From assembly GCA_037126765.1 (NCBI GenBank), contig JBBCBC010000025.1:15742175-15806174 (forward strand): a DNA stretch of 64,000 bases. Reading direction: 5' to 3'. The DNA is from Stenogyne calaminthoides. Lineage: Eukaryota; Streptophyta; Magnoliopsida; Lamiales; Lamiaceae. Under the pieces are notes generated by a model, which worked only from the letters and a program-made list of their open reading frames with translations, was not told the DNA's origin and made no database searches. Of this stretch, positions 1-10,289 are shown piece after piece (within the stretch, counting starts at the first letter, position 1; the number at the start of each line of letters is the position of its first letter). Position numbers and translations under genes: made by a program.

Positions 1-146
1 GAATGAATTATGTGTACAAAGACCGTATAATATACACAACTTGGTCAATCCTATTCTAGGAATATAAAATCAAATATACAAGGGAATAATCAAGATCAAT
101 CACTATAATTTAGCAATATAATAATATTGATTATTTATTGTTATCA
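1..146 (-). repeat. 3' LTR of the copia element (truncated by window edge)
   Basis: Matches 6819-7178 of the right LTR apart from the SINE there and scattered substitutions. It ends TTATCA, so on the minus strand the LTR starts TGATAA. About 25 bases of its other end lie outside the window, judged from the right copy, whose LTR starts at 6794. This copy lacks the SINE and gives the empty-site sequence for that insertion. Confidence 0.85.
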
Positions 147-161
147 TCCCCCCCAAGCTTA
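147..161 (-). other. Polypurine tract of the copia element
   Basis: On the minus strand a run of about eight G preceded by AAGCTT sits directly before the 3' LTR start. This is the plus-strand DNA priming site expected at this place in an LTR retrotransposon. Confidence 0.75.
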
Positions 162-199
162 GATGGGGTGTGACTCCACAAGTCTTGTCAAAAACTCAA

Positions 200-1351
200 A
201 TGATGGGCGTGGTAAACTTTTGGTGAAGATATCGCAAAAGAACTCGAAGAAACAAACCGAGTGACTAGCTTACCAGAAGACACCAAACTCGGACAAAATG
301 ATAATCAATATCGATGTGCTTAGCTCGTTTGTGAGCCACAGGATTTTGGCTAAGTAAAAATAGCATTGTTGTTGTCACATAACAAAAAGGAGAGTCTTAA
401 GATGAAACTCGGGCTTTTTAAGAAGATGAGTGATAGAGATCATTTTCGAGGCAACATTAGCAAGAGCTCTATACTGCACTCACAACTAGAACGAGAGACA
501 ATGGGTAGTTTTCGAGCACTCCAAGAAACTAGATTACCACCAAGATAAATGGAGTACCCCTAAGTAGATCATCGAAGTCTCTAGACATCGAGCCCAATCA
601 AGACAGAGTAGCCTACCAAGGATGGAGATGAACGAATGAAAGATAACCCATAATCGAGTACTCTTGACAAACGAGAATACGCTTGATGCCTTGAAAATGC
701 TCGATTGTTGGATGCTAAAGAAATTGACTAACCAAATTAACAACAAAAGCAAAGATCGGGTTTTGTCATAGTGAGATATCAGAGGGAACCAACAAGAGAT
801 CCAGATAAGGTAGATCATCAAACAAGGGACCAAGAGAAGCAAATTGAAAACCATCACCCAATGGAGTGGAGACAGGCTTAGCATCCTCAAGATCAACTTG
901 TTTACGAATATCTCGAGCATATTTAGCTTGATTTAGAAAGAGGTCTTGTGGTGTATATGTGACCTCTAGGCCCAAAAAGTAACCAAGCTTGCCCAAATAT
1001 TTAATAGCAAACTCTCATTGTAGACGAGAAATAAAGGAAGTGATGAGCTCCTATGAATTTCCTGTAAGTATAAAATCATCAACGTATACAAGAAGATATA
1101 ATGTAGATGATCCCTGAATGTATATAAAAAGAGAAGAATCTGATTGACTACATAAAAAGCCAATACTAATAAGAAAATCACTTAGCCTTTGAAACCATGC
1201 CCGAGGAGCCTGTTTCAAGCCATACAAAGCCTTTTTTAGACGAAATACATGATTCGGGTAGTGTGAATCAATGTAACCAGGAGGTTGTTCCATGAAAACT
1301 GATTTTGAAAAAATGTCATTAAGAAATGCATTCTTTACATCAAGCTGATGT
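200..1351 (-). pseudogene. Copia RT C-terminal half and RNase H remnant
   Basis: Reading leftward from 1351: HQLDVKNAFLN, KALYGLKQAPRAWF and YVDDFILTG (about 1051-1380), which are core copia reverse transcriptase motifs including the YVDD catalytic box. Then comes LGYFLGLEV and NQAKYARDI (about 850-996). An RNase H tail follows, with PVAHKRAKHIDIDYHF near 300-350. The pieces fall in different frames, so the sequence is broken. It continues the RT N-terminal half at 4558-5025; the two are separated only by the gypsy-derived insertion and its AGAGG target duplication. Confidence 0.85.
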
Positions 1352-1356
1352 AGAGG

Positions 1357-1639
1357 AGATGCAGGGAGAAACTTGAAAACAATGAACAACCTTCTCAATC
1401 TCAGTTGATTCCAACCATTGGAATACCGACAAAGAGGAACATGAGAAATCTTTCAATAATATTTTTCAATTCATAAAACAACTGAATGAAAAGATTACAG
1501 ATGACGTGCTTAAATAATAAAACTCTAACACTAATTACGAAAATATAATAAATGCTAATAAATTATATTAATTGCTAATTTCCTAATTAAATCATGATTA
1601 TAATAAATCAAGATCGTCATCGCGATCTCATCTCCATCA
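1357..1639 (-). repeat. 3' LTR of the outer gypsy-derived element
   Basis: Bases 1431-1639 match 4332-4552 closely, sharing the run from AAAGAGGAACATGAGAAAT to CATCTCCATCA. On the minus strand the LTR begins TGATGG. Its other end reads CATCT where the partner family has CATCA, probably a mutation of the terminal CA. The size of 283 bases is inferred from the AGAGG duplication. Confidence 0.7.
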
Positions 1640-2163
1640 CTCTCTCCCTCTTTGAAATGATTCGTCCTCGAATCGTCATCGATCTCATCTCTAGAGGGAT
1701 AAAAGAAAGCCACCAAGCCGACAAGCTCAAAAATGTCGGATGTTCGAGTGTGGCTCAAAACTTTGAGGCGATAAATAAATGGAGGTTTCAAAGAGCAACC
1801 GACAAAATAACTATCATGATTAATATAAAAATAATAATCATTTTACGAGGCAAAAATGACCTGTGGCTCAGGATATGGATTCTCCGGCCCAAGACATCGA
1901 CGCCATTCGATCATTTAATGTAAACACTTCACCGAGTTCTCAGGTCATAAATTGGACACTTAATCATCATAAGGCTCAAGGTCATAAATGGAAAGAACGA
2001 GATCGATCGCTTCTTCTACTTCATCAAAAATAGGTGGCCCATCATAATATTGAGTCTCATGAAAAGACCTTAGCCCATCAAAATGAGTTGACCCATTATC
2101 ATTAAAATCTTCAAAATAATTCACTAGTCCAAAAACTGCAAGCCCAAGTTGCTCAATTCCCAA
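1640..2163 (-). pseudogene. Gypsy-type acidic tail (PPIFDE) and polyprotein C-terminus remnant
   Basis: A 67-residue open stretch at 1960-2163 contains YYDGPPIFDEVEEAIDL, an acidic motif that recurs in plant gypsy-type polyprotein tails. Further along (about 1640-1700, minus strand) is DDSRTNHFKEGESDGDE, which resembles the C-terminal end of plant gypsy polyproteins placed just before the polypurine tract. The reading frame is not continuous. No catalytic domain is visible. Confidence 0.55.
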
Positions 2164-2351
2164 TCAGTTAAGGGCACATGTTGAGAAGGCCTAAATTTAG
2201 TTATCAAATTCTCAAACTCGACTCGCGTGAGGGCCCATGTGTGTAGTAAAATTAAAACTAAATGGCCCAATGTAATTAACCGCCAAATTAATGTAAGGCC
2301 CAATACCTTCTCCATCATTTCCGTCAATACTTGAAGGCCCGTGTGGTATGT

Positions 2352-3023
2352 TTAGGGCAACATCACCCATGTTCGTTCCATGAATGGCCGCAACATCCGC
2401 ATCGTGGGAAGAGGCACCGTGTGCGGCGGCGGCAACAAGGCGAGAGGAATTTTCGCGCCTAGAGTAGAGGTTGGTGGTGGTGGGCGGTGGCGGTCTGGAC
2501 CGCGTCGATCGGCTGCAGGCGGCGGCAGTAATTCCGGTGGCGCGCGAGAGGGGACGCGCTGGCACGGCGACGGAACGTTGTGGTTGCTGCATACATTCCG
2601 GTGGTGGTGGTGTGATACCGACGCTGCATGTATTTCCGTGGCTGATGTTGTGGTACTGTAGTGGTTCGTGGGGGGTGGCCGAGGGCCTGTGGTAGCGCTG
2701 GCGACGAACAGTGTCTCACGGGATTGGCGAAGAGGCGGTGGTTTAGTGAACAGATTTTCCACAAAAACTGTTCCATCATCCTCCGAATCATCCCGGTACT
2801 CATCGAACGAATCATCTGAATACTTGTCAAATGCAGGGGGTAGAGCTCGATCTCGGGATTGTGCATGACAATCAGCCATTGTTGCTTGTTGTGCACGTAA
2901 TGCCTGGACAGATTGGGTGAGAGCGGCGATCTTCTCTTTCAGCTCTTCCATTGCTTTGGCATCAACATACGGTTGATGGTGAGGCAACATCGGAAGGAGC
3001 GTTGAACTGACTCTAGATACCAC
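2352..3023 (-). pseudogene. Gag-like N-terminal segment of the gypsy-derived element
   Basis: An open frame of 223 codons starting right after a primer-site-like sequence (TGGTATCTAGAG on the minus strand, about 3010-3021). It has a short coiled-coil-like stretch (MEELKEKIAALTQSVQALRA, about residues 26-45), then an acidic Ser/Asp patch, then a Pro- and His-rich tail of low complexity. The arrangement of coiled coil followed by DKYSDDSFDEYRDDSEDD fits the start of a plant gypsy gag. The capsid and zinc-knuckle parts are absent. GC content is clearly higher than in its surroundings at 2390-2660. Function is inferred from position only. Confidence 0.5.
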
Positions 3024-3385
3024 AAGAGAAAAGGCAATGGAAAATAATAATAAAAAGATTTAATAAATACGGTAACACAAGAACACACTAATTCCGTTGA
3101 TTAAAGAATAATGGGAAAAATGACAAACTCAAATTACGTTGATTCTCACAAGAATACCGTAAAAGAGATAATGAGATAAACTCTCATTTTTCATTAATCA
3201 ATTCAACTCCCTTTTACAATTATGAAGACATATTTATAATAGGAACTAATTTAGTGAACAAGAAATATAAGTAAATCCTAGATATAAGGAAATCAAATCA
3301 AATCTAATTATATCATAAATATCTAAATCTAATTACTTTAATATAACATAAAAATCTAATATAATCTTCATACATATCTTCATCA
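3022..3385 (-). repeat. LTR copy (left) of the small gypsy-derived element
   Basis: Nearly the same as 3971-4331 over about 300 bases, including the shared run ACACAAGAACACACTAATTC and the tract ending CTTCATCATT. The last ~30 bases at its 3' end (minus strand) differ from the right copy. They are followed at once by TGGTATCTAGAG, so this LTR may be a recombinant. Confidence 0.75.
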
Positions 3386-3911
3386 TTCTCCTCTTCTTGG
3401 AGAGGATTCACCCTCGAATCCTGTTGGTGTTCATCGTAAAGGTGCGGAGATGAGCGGGAACATTCTTGAATTCACGTAGCAAAAAAGTTATGTCTGAAAA
3501 TTCTGTCACGATAACATCATTAATATCAAACACAAAATATTGATCATTATTCACTGAATTCGATGAATAAAAGAAAACTTGATGAAAATTCTTTGACACA
3601 AAAATATCTCCATCTATGTAATCTTCATCATTCTCACATGGATCATACACACCCCAAAAACTATCTTCATCTTCTTCAAAAAAAATTGGTGGACTATCAT
3701 AGCCATCATCACCAAAATCAACCGAAGTGTCAACATAATCGTTGAAAATTGATGATTCATCATAACCACAATCTTCATCAGGATATACATCGAAAATTGG
3801 TGGTCCATCATATTCACCATGGAATATATGATCATAACCTAATAAATCGATATTTTTGGATCTACGTATTATCACCTCCATACGTTGATTGTTCATCATG
3901 AAAAGTATCAT
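3386..3911 (-). pseudogene. Acidic PPIFD-rich fragment of gypsy polyprotein tail
   Basis: A 167-residue open stretch (3408-3911) with three PPIF/SSIF-type units (EYDGPPIFDVY, YDESSIFNDY, YDSPPIFFEEDED), strongly acidic and Tyr-rich. A frame running into the LTR reads DSRVNPLQEEENDED next to the purine tract, like the end of the outer element's protein. No enzymatic domain. It is related to, but not the same as, the segment at 1960-2163. Confidence 0.55.
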
Positions 3912-3970
3912 AAACCGATTGAAATCTCAGAACCATCATCGAGAATCGTAACTGGTCTCTGATTACCAAC

Positions 3971-4331
3971 TGATGTAGGCAGCGAGAGCGTGTAATAAAG
4001 ATGAATAAATACGAGAACACAAGAACACACTAATTCCATTGATTCCAAGAATACCCGGAAGAGTGGCAAACTCAAATTACGTTGATTCTCACAAGAATAC
4101 CGTAAAAGATATACTGAGATAAAGCCTCATTTTTCATTAATCAATTCAACTCCCTTTTACAATAATATGAAGACATATTTATAAGAGGAACTAACTTAGT
4201 GAACAAGAAATATAAATAAATCCTAGATATAAGGAAATCAAATCAAATCTAATTATAACATAAATATCTAAATCTAATTACTTTAATATAACATAAAAAT
4301 CTAATATAATCTTCATCCATATTTTTCATCA
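3971..4331 (-). repeat. LTR copy (right) of the small gypsy-derived element
   Basis: A 361-base LTR, plus-strand ends TGATGTAGG and TTTCATCA. The minus-strand end is two bases from the primer-site-like TGGTAATCAGAG, so this is its 5' LTR. Confidence 0.75.
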
Positions 4332-4552
4332 TTTGGAATCCCAAGAAAGAGGAACATGAGAAATTTCTCAATAATATTTTTCAATTCATAAAATAATCGA
4401 ATGAAAAGATTACGGATGACGCTTAAATAATAAAACTTTAACACTAATTACGTAAATATAATAAATGCTAATAAATTATATTAATTGCTAATTTTCTAAT
4501 TAAATCATGATTAGAATAAATCAAGATCGTCATCACGATCTCATCTCCATCA
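4332..4552 (-). repeat. Partial 5' LTR of the outer gypsy-derived element
   Basis: Matches 1431-1639. It starts TGATGGAGATGAG on the minus strand and is followed outside by the AGAGG target duplication (4553-4557). Its downstream ~60 bases are missing where the small element abuts. Confidence 0.75.
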
Positions 4553-4557
4553 AGAGG

Positions 4558-5025
4558 CCGGTGTTGCATAATGCCTAAAAGATAGAACTATCGAATCTGC
4601 CGAGGCTCAAACAACCGGACCGGAAAAGTATGAAAATAATCAATTCGGCAAAGGGCAGTAAACCCTTGAGCAACGAGGCGAGCCTTGTGGTGATCAATAG
4701 AACTATCAACTAGAAACTTAGTACGGAATACCCATTTCGACCCAACAATGTTAGTGCCTGGTGGTCGAGGGACAAGATCCCAAGTATCATTTGAATGAAG
4801 AGCGAAGAGTTCTTCATCCATAGCAGCAAGCCATTCAGGATGTTTGGCCGCTGACTTGAACCATTTAGGCTCACGAGTTGTAACAAGAGCATTGAAAAGA
4901 GCAGTCTGAGCATAAAATGTGAGATGTTTAGACTTGAAAATACCAGATTCCTCTCGAGTTGTCATCGGATGAGATGGCTGAATAATAGGCAAAGGAGCAA
5001 AAGGCTCTAGCTGCTCATTTTTCAT
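4558..5025 (-). pseudogene. Copia reverse transcriptase N-terminal half
   Basis: Contains EPKWFKSAAKHPEWLAAMDEE, TWDLVPRPPGTNIVGSKWVF and HKARLVAQGF, the conserved opening of copia RT. The frame then breaks with shifts near 4640 before meeting the insertion at 4557. It continues at 1351 on the far side of the insertion. Confidence 0.85.
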
Positions 5026-5346
5026 CCAAGAGGAGGACTAGCAAGTGCCAAGCATTTCGGGAGAGGAATAGTCGGGTGACGTGAGCCACAAGTGAGTGGT
5101 CACATGAAGAACATGGCAGTTGAGGAGACACAACAATTGAGGTGGAAGGTTACACGGGCGGTAGTGAGGGAGCCTTCAGTCGAATAGGTTCAATAAATTC
5201 AGCAAGAGATGGATCGTTTATAGAAGTTTTGCTGGAATTTACTGAAAATGGAAAATAAAGTTCATCAAACTTTGCATGCCGAGTAACGTAAATGCAGAAG
5301 AAAATAGGATCGAGACACCCTAACCCTTTGTGAATCCTGCTATATC

Positions 5347-6316
5347 CTATAAAAACACAAGGAATACTGCAAGGCTCAAATTTTTATTTGCCACATAATC
5401 CCGAATACAGGGAAAAACACGACACCCGGATGGATGAAAAACCTCATAGTTAGGTACGGCAGAATATAGTAGCTCAAATGGAGAAAGACCCTCAGAGAAC
5501 GGAGTAGGCAAACGATTTACAAAAGATATACAAAGACCTCGAAAAGCTTCAACCCAATATCGCGAAGGAACATTAGCATGAAATAACATCGCAAAACCCG
5601 TTTCTGTTATGTGTCAATGTTTATGCTCTGCACGCCCATTTTGAGCAGGCAGGTGTATAGGGACAAGACATGTTATGACGAATGCCATGTTCCCCAAAAA
5701 AGTTCTGAACTTTACCACTAGTGAATTCAGTGTCGCCATCACTTTGAAATGTTTTAGTTCCACGATCAAATTGATTTGTGACAAATGAATTAAACCGCAT
5801 AAGTGTATCATAGAAATTTGATTTCTGCTTTAATGGATACATCTAGGTAAAACGGGAGAAATCATCCACAAATATTACATAGTATCGAAAGCCAAAAACA
5901 GATGAAACTGGGGCAGGTCCCCATAAATCACAATGCACAATATCCAGAACATGAGATGATCGTTTATCGTTCAGAGGAAAAGGCGTACGCTTACTATTTG
6001 CTTGCTCACAAGATGAGCAAACTAAGGGTTTAGGTAAAACCGAAGTAACAGAGACACAACCAAGTTTATTTAAAGGGGAAATAATATCAAATCCAACATG
6101 CCTTAACCTGGCATACCATAATTCAAAAGAAGCGGTGAGTCGAGATGATTTCCTGGAAGCAGCATGGGCTGGAAAAACACTGTCGAACACATATAAGCCG
6201 TGTTTACGCCTGCCGTGACGCATAGGCGCCTTGGTTGTTCGATACTGAATCATAAAAGAATCCTCAGTAAATAATACATCAACCCCAGAATCTATAAATA
6301 ACTTGCTTACAAGCAA
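5347..6316 (-). pseudogene. Copia GAG-pre-integrase and integrase, frameshifted
   Basis: Residues LWYARLRHVGFDIISPLNK and CSSCEQANSKRTPF mark the GAG-pre-integrase zinc-binding region. HCDLWGPAPV...YYVIFVDDFSRFT opens the integrase core. After a frame break come FQSDGDTEFTS (the second catalytic region, usually SDxGxEF) and YTPACSKWACRAXH in place of the usual PQQNG-type sequence. The next segment, from 5589, has RYWVEAF and SPFELLY. Several frameshifts and substitutions; inactive. Confidence 0.8.
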
Positions 6317-6343
6317 GAGATTCTTGGTAATACGAGGGACAAC

Positions 6344-6688
6344 CTACACATCATGCAAAGTAATTGAATTATTAATAGAACAAGAGCCAATGTGAGAGAT
6401 GGGTAAGCTGTCACCTTTACCAACGATGACATAATCAGAACCTGAATATGGAGTCGAAGAATTTAAAAGAGATAGATTTGATATCATGTGTGCAGAAGCC
6501 CCTGTATCCAGATACCAATCCGAATGATGTGATAGTGAAATTAGGCAACCTGTAGAAAAAGCTTCAACCAAATATGTCGTAGTCCAAGATGCATCACGCT
6601 TGAGACTACTTGAATTTGAGGAAATAGGCATTTGGGTTGCTGTCAATGTGGAGAAAGGAAAATAATTAGATGGACTCATGGCTGCCAT
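6344..6688 (-). pseudogene. Copia protease region (DTGAS)
   Basis: The open stretch contains WYLDTGASAHM, the aspartic protease active-site motif of copia polyproteins, about 60 residues after the first Met. The sequence upstream of the motif is Ser/Thr-rich and lacks a capsid domain or CCHC knuckle, so gag has been lost. Confidence 0.8.
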
Positions 6689-6780
6689 GATGAAGATGAT
6701 GACTTGCAGACGTGTGAGAGAGATGAGAGGCTTGTGAGGAGAGATAGATAATTTAATTTGGGTTTAGGGTTTAGGTAAAT

Positions 6781-6793
6781 ATGTATGATACCA
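6781..6793 (-). other. Primer binding site of the copia element
   Basis: On the minus strand TGGTATCATACAT follows the LTR end directly. Its first eight bases match the initiator tRNA-Met primer site usual in plant copia elements (TGGTATCAGAGC). Confidence 0.7.
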
Positions 6794-7178
6794 TGTAAAG
6801 TGAAAATAATTCTTTCATTGAATGAATTCTGTGTACAAAGACCGTATAATATATACAGCTTGGTCAATCATATTCTAGAAATATAAAATCAAATATACAA
6901 GGGAATAAATCAATATCAATCCCTATAATTAAGCTTTCATATTATTTTAACCAGAGGAGAATTTTAAATTTCACCTAATTAACGGCCCTCATTTGAGTGG
7001 GAGACTCAGGTTCGATTTCCTTTGGGAACGAAGTTGGAGTTATAGGAGTTATAAGATGAATTGGTGATTTCGTGGAGTATTTGAGTGCTGGGTGTACTAA
7101 TTACTAACAATTTTGACCGATAAAAAAAATATCCCTATAATTAAGCAATATAATAATATTGATTATTTATTGCTATTA
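6794..7178 (-). repeat. 5' LTR of the copia element, split by a SINE
   Basis: Starts TGTAAAG on the plus strand next to the primer site. It ends TGCTATTA where the left copy has TGTTATCA. Without the SINE and one target duplication it is about 173 bases, a short LTR. Confidence 0.8.
6935..7130 (+). mobile_element. SINE-like retroposon inside the copia 5' LTR
   Basis: A 196-base insertion flanked by perfect 16-base repeats ATCCCTATAATTAAGC (6919-6934 and 7131-7146). The sister LTR at 91-116 has a single, uninterrupted version. It ends in an A-rich tail (GATAAAAAAAAT). It carries GGTTCGATTTCC near 7010, close to the RNA polymerase III B box of tRNA-derived SINEs. A clear A box is not evident, so the 5' end may be divergent. 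Long target duplication plus A-tail supports target-primed insertion by LINE machinery. Confidence 0.75.
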
Positions 7179-9779
7179 AATAAAATATAATGGTTATCGT
7201 GAGATCGATGACATCTTACTCACAAATTCATGCACACAATGAAGTATATATTAAATATGAATGTCTTTTTTTTTGCTAGAATCATGTAAAATTTATGCAC
7301 AATTGTTAGAGATGCTTTTCTATGAATATTTTCATTTCATTTTGAACACATTCTAACCTATTATATGGAATACATCATAGGACTAATACATCATAAAAAA
7401 TATCAATCAAATATCTCCAAACTCAATTGCACAATCATTACACATCTAGAATATTATCAATCACACATTACAAAACATATTTTCAAGTTCTGCCCCATCT
7501 CAATACCAATACCAGCTTCTGAACATGTTCAACTATTTTCTGAACAATTGTTCAAAGTACAAAAAAAGAAATTCCAAAAGTAAATTGAACATCCAAGTTC
7601 AAAGTCATACCTTTACACTTTTGTCTGTTAAACAAACACTGGATCCTTCAAAACACACACATAGACAAATTACATTTAAATGTTCAATTGATTTCTAAAC
7701 AACATTTTAAAATAAAATAAAATAAAATCCAGATTTTAATAACAAAACAATTTGAAAATCATACCTTTGACCTTCCGTTTTCTTGTTAAACGAACACGAG
7801 ATCCTTTAAAACACAAATACAGATAAATCAGTTTTACATTTACAAAGAAAAATAAAAAATCCAAAGATATCTGAGTATTAAACCCAAAAAATTCAGATAT
7901 CCTAACCTCTGTTGACTTCATATTTCCTTTTACGTTTGGAAATCCTCTTTTTTTCCTCGATCTACACTTTGCTACTTTCCATTTATATTTTTGAGATTTT
8001 CTAAACAGTCACAAGAAGGGACAACTTCAATTCTTGAACAAGAACAAGAACTGCACAAGTTAAGAAGTACAAATTTTATTCAAAATTTTCTGTAAAAATT
8101 CATAGATTCGGTGGAAATGCACAATACATCAATAAGAACACATTTCGTGAAAAAATTAGCTTGAAGATAGTCTTCTTCTTTAAATCGTCGCTCAAAAAAT
8201 ATTCTCTCTTTTCTTGCCTTTTCTAACCAGCCAATTTGAATTTCAATTTTTTTCAAATGTGGGTGTAAAGGATTGTTTTGAGAGAAAATAGGGAGAAAGA
8301 TATGATGAGACTTCCCCCAGCTTTCTCGGTAAAACTTAAAAGAGTGAATCAGTTTTGCAGATGGGAGGGTTATGATTTGGTCCGAATTTGTGTTATTTGG
8401 TAAAGGAATGGCAGAAATGTCACTTTGTAATTTTAAGTAAATTATTAAAGGTATTTTCAGTTTATAGATATAGTTAATTTTAGAATGTAGTTAGTAGTAA
8501 GTTTCTTTGATTAAAGAGGTCGATGATTTTTTTCTACATAAAGATTTTGTCCTATTCAATTAAATTAGGTAAAAGACGTTGCAACACTTAAAACTCACCA
8601 TCAATAATTATTCTTGTTAATAAAAGATTCATAATATGATCAAGGGTCATGACTCGTCGACCTGTTTAAATTGAAAAAATAAAGATTATAATTCTTAATT
8701 TATTTAGACTTGGATCGTTTTTGCCTGAACTGTTTAACCTGAAGCTTTATAAGACTAGCTCTAATGGATTAGGTTTGACAAATCAATTTTTAATATTTTT
8801 TACTTTAATATTAGTGTATATAAGTTTATGATAACTTTACTAATAATTTATTTTTATTATTTTATAAATATATATATATATATATTAGATGAAATGAGTT
8901 AAAAAAATAATATTTTGTTCAAATATGAGTGTAAATGTTTATTAGTAGTAAAATTGGGCACTTTTTATTTGACATATATGCAAAAAGCGGTATTACCCTA
9001 CACTTCTTCCAACTTCCTGAATACCCTCCATTACAAATTCTCCATAATTCCATTAAATAATATCTGGCAATCCTATAATGTATACACTTAAAAAGCTGTC
9101 GATTTTAATTAACTCTACACTAGGATTATTTTTTTGGTCGAGACATTGGAATTTGGAACTGTTTTTAATTGAGTGAACGAGACGGAATCCTTTTTTTAAT
9201 ATAAATTATTCTCTACGATACAATTTGATCTCATTTTAAAATACAAAACATTTATTTTTTATGTCTCTAAGATACAATTTGATACTCATAGATACAATTT
9301 GTTATTAAGTCTTACTTTAAGATAACATCACTTTTTGGTCTCACTCTAGGATACAAAACATTCACACTTTACCCTCATCTCTCACATTTTTATTTAAAAA
9401 ATATATATATATTACACATTTTGAATTATGTGCAATAACTGTGCTTTTGAATTTCTATATGTTCAAAATTACAATATATGTGCAACATTACTATATGTAC
9501 AATTTATTTTGAGGTGAAAGAAAAATTATTTCGGGAAGTACAACTTAAATGTTGTCAATATGTAATATCAACATTACAGAAAAAAATGTCAGATTTTAAA
9601 ACTGCACATAACCTCCATTTACTACACATTATTGTTTACATAAATATAATTATAACTTTTTATCTTAAATTGTGTACCTAAAAGTAAAATTTAAAAAATC
9701 TTATTTTTTAAAATAAAAATACTCCATAAATTATACTGGAGAGGGAATTCCCCTTTTAAATTTGAAAAATGATTTTAAA
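7179..9779. other. AT-rich intergenic DNA with weak remnants
   Basis: No supportable gene. Holds a duplicated segment with splice-donor-like ends (7603-7921, listed separately), a TA dinucleotide run near 8866-8885, and short repeats of the phrase GATACAATTTG near 9215-9300. I see no complete transposon ends here. Confidence 0.5.
7603..7921 (-). pseudogene. Gene-like fragment with two similar donor-flanked segments
   Basis: On the minus strand two segments about 160 bases apart resemble each other: ...KGSRVRLTRKRKVK followed by GGTATGA (about 7760-7810), and a degraded version followed by GGTATGA (about 7603-7650). A possible start is at 7921 (MKSTEVRISEFFGF). The pattern suggests duplicated exon ends with donor sites, perhaps of a captured gene fragment. 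The protein is not recognised and no downstream coding exon is visible. Confidence 0.25.
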
Positions 9780-10085
9780 TTATGAATTAGTTTGCGAATA
9801 ACAGTGTAAACATACACGTGACCAGAACAATTGCATGAGTGTGAAGTTCATAAAGATAGCGGTAATAATCTTTGTTCATTCATAAAGATTTTAAACGTGT
9901 AACTATACAAAATAGAAACATGTAACTATTCCAAACAGAAACATGCAACTATGTTTCCATATTAACAGTTGCATTTTTCTGTGTAAATAAATCACACTTT
10001 CCATCATAATAAATTACACACTTTTAAAATGTACTATGAATGCACGATGCACCCGGGTGTATATAAGACATAGCCATTTCATGCT
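9780..10085. mobile_element. MULE-MITE-like element (GTGCAC family), ends unsure
   Basis: The right part (ATGAATGCACGATGCACCC, then TATATAAGAC) resembles the ends of elements at 44317-44476 and 50195-50625. The interior shares the theme of alternating TTGCAT/GTGTAA phrases and a TAATAAATTACACAC-type phrase with 50195-50625. The left end and target duplication were not resolved. Confidence 0.4.
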
Positions 10086-10289
10086 AGTTTATTTTCGCAA
10101 TCTTCTATCTACGCATCCATCCATAAGCTACAACATAATTGAAAATACCCTTCATTTTATAAATTCTTGAAGTACTCGTCTTTACTATTTTAATTTATCT
10201 TGAAAAATGATTCAACATTATCCGGCACTTTTTCGCTTCGAAATAATTGAAATCTTGTTCTACACGTTTTAACTTGTTTCCCAGAAGTG

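Larger units (their letters stand above)
3022..4331 (-). mobile_element. Small gypsy-derived element nested in the composite
   Basis: A 1.3-kb unit with LTR-like copies at 3971-4331 and 3022-3385. A primer-site-like sequence (TGGTAATCAGAG, minus strand, about 3957-3968) follows the right LTR, and a purine tract (AAGAAGAGGAGAA) precedes the left one. LTR ends are TGATG...CATCA. Its only coding trace is an acidic PPIFD-type segment. The right LTR abuts the outer LTR at 4331/4332, and the outer LTR is short by about 60 bases. The left LTR is directly followed by a second primer-site-like sequence that belongs to the outer element. This looks like insertion into, or recombination with, the outer 5' LTR. 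Confidence 0.65.
1357..4552 (-). mobile_element. Gypsy-derived non-autonomous composite inserted in copia RT
   Basis: A 3.2-kb insertion flanked by AGAGG at 1352-1356 and 4553-4557. Removing it and one AGAGG rejoins the copia RT codons (...MQHRPL + HQLDV...). The outer LTRs are 1357-1639 (3' LTR) and 4332-4552 (partial 5' LTR). A purine-rich tract (AAAGAGGGAGAGAG on the minus strand) lies directly inside the 3' LTR. The interior holds a gag-like segment (2352-3023) and an acidic tail with the PPIFD motif (1640-2163), but no RT or integrase, so it depended on another element for movement. A second small element (3022-4331) lies inside it. The gypsy assignment rests on the gag-like segment, the PPIFD-type acidic linker and the DSRTNHFKEGE-type terminus familiar from plant Ty3/gypsy proteins. 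Confidence 0.75.
1..7178 (-). mobile_element. Degenerate Ty1/copia LTR retrotransposon, host of nested insertions
   Basis: A minus-strand copia element bounded by two matching LTRs. The left one is the element's 3' LTR and is cut by the window start; the right one is the 5' LTR. Reading leftward from the 5' LTR the order is primer binding site, protease, integrase, reverse transcriptase, RNase H, polypurine tract, 3' LTR, which is the copia domain order. The reading frame has several frameshifts and stops. Only about 100 bases separate the primer site from the protease region, so a normal gag domain is missing. The two LTRs differ at roughly 7% of positions by hand count over about 146 bases, so the insertion is old. 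It was later broken by a gypsy-derived composite (1357-4552) inside RT and by a SINE inside the 5' LTR. It cannot be autonomous. The exact copia lineage is unassigned. Confidence 0.9.

Noticed and set aside
2380..2868. Plus-strand open frames rich in Gly/Arg (about 66-93 codons)
   Set aside because: They are antisense to the GC-rich gag-like segment (2352-3023, minus) and have no domain; they arise from its base composition.
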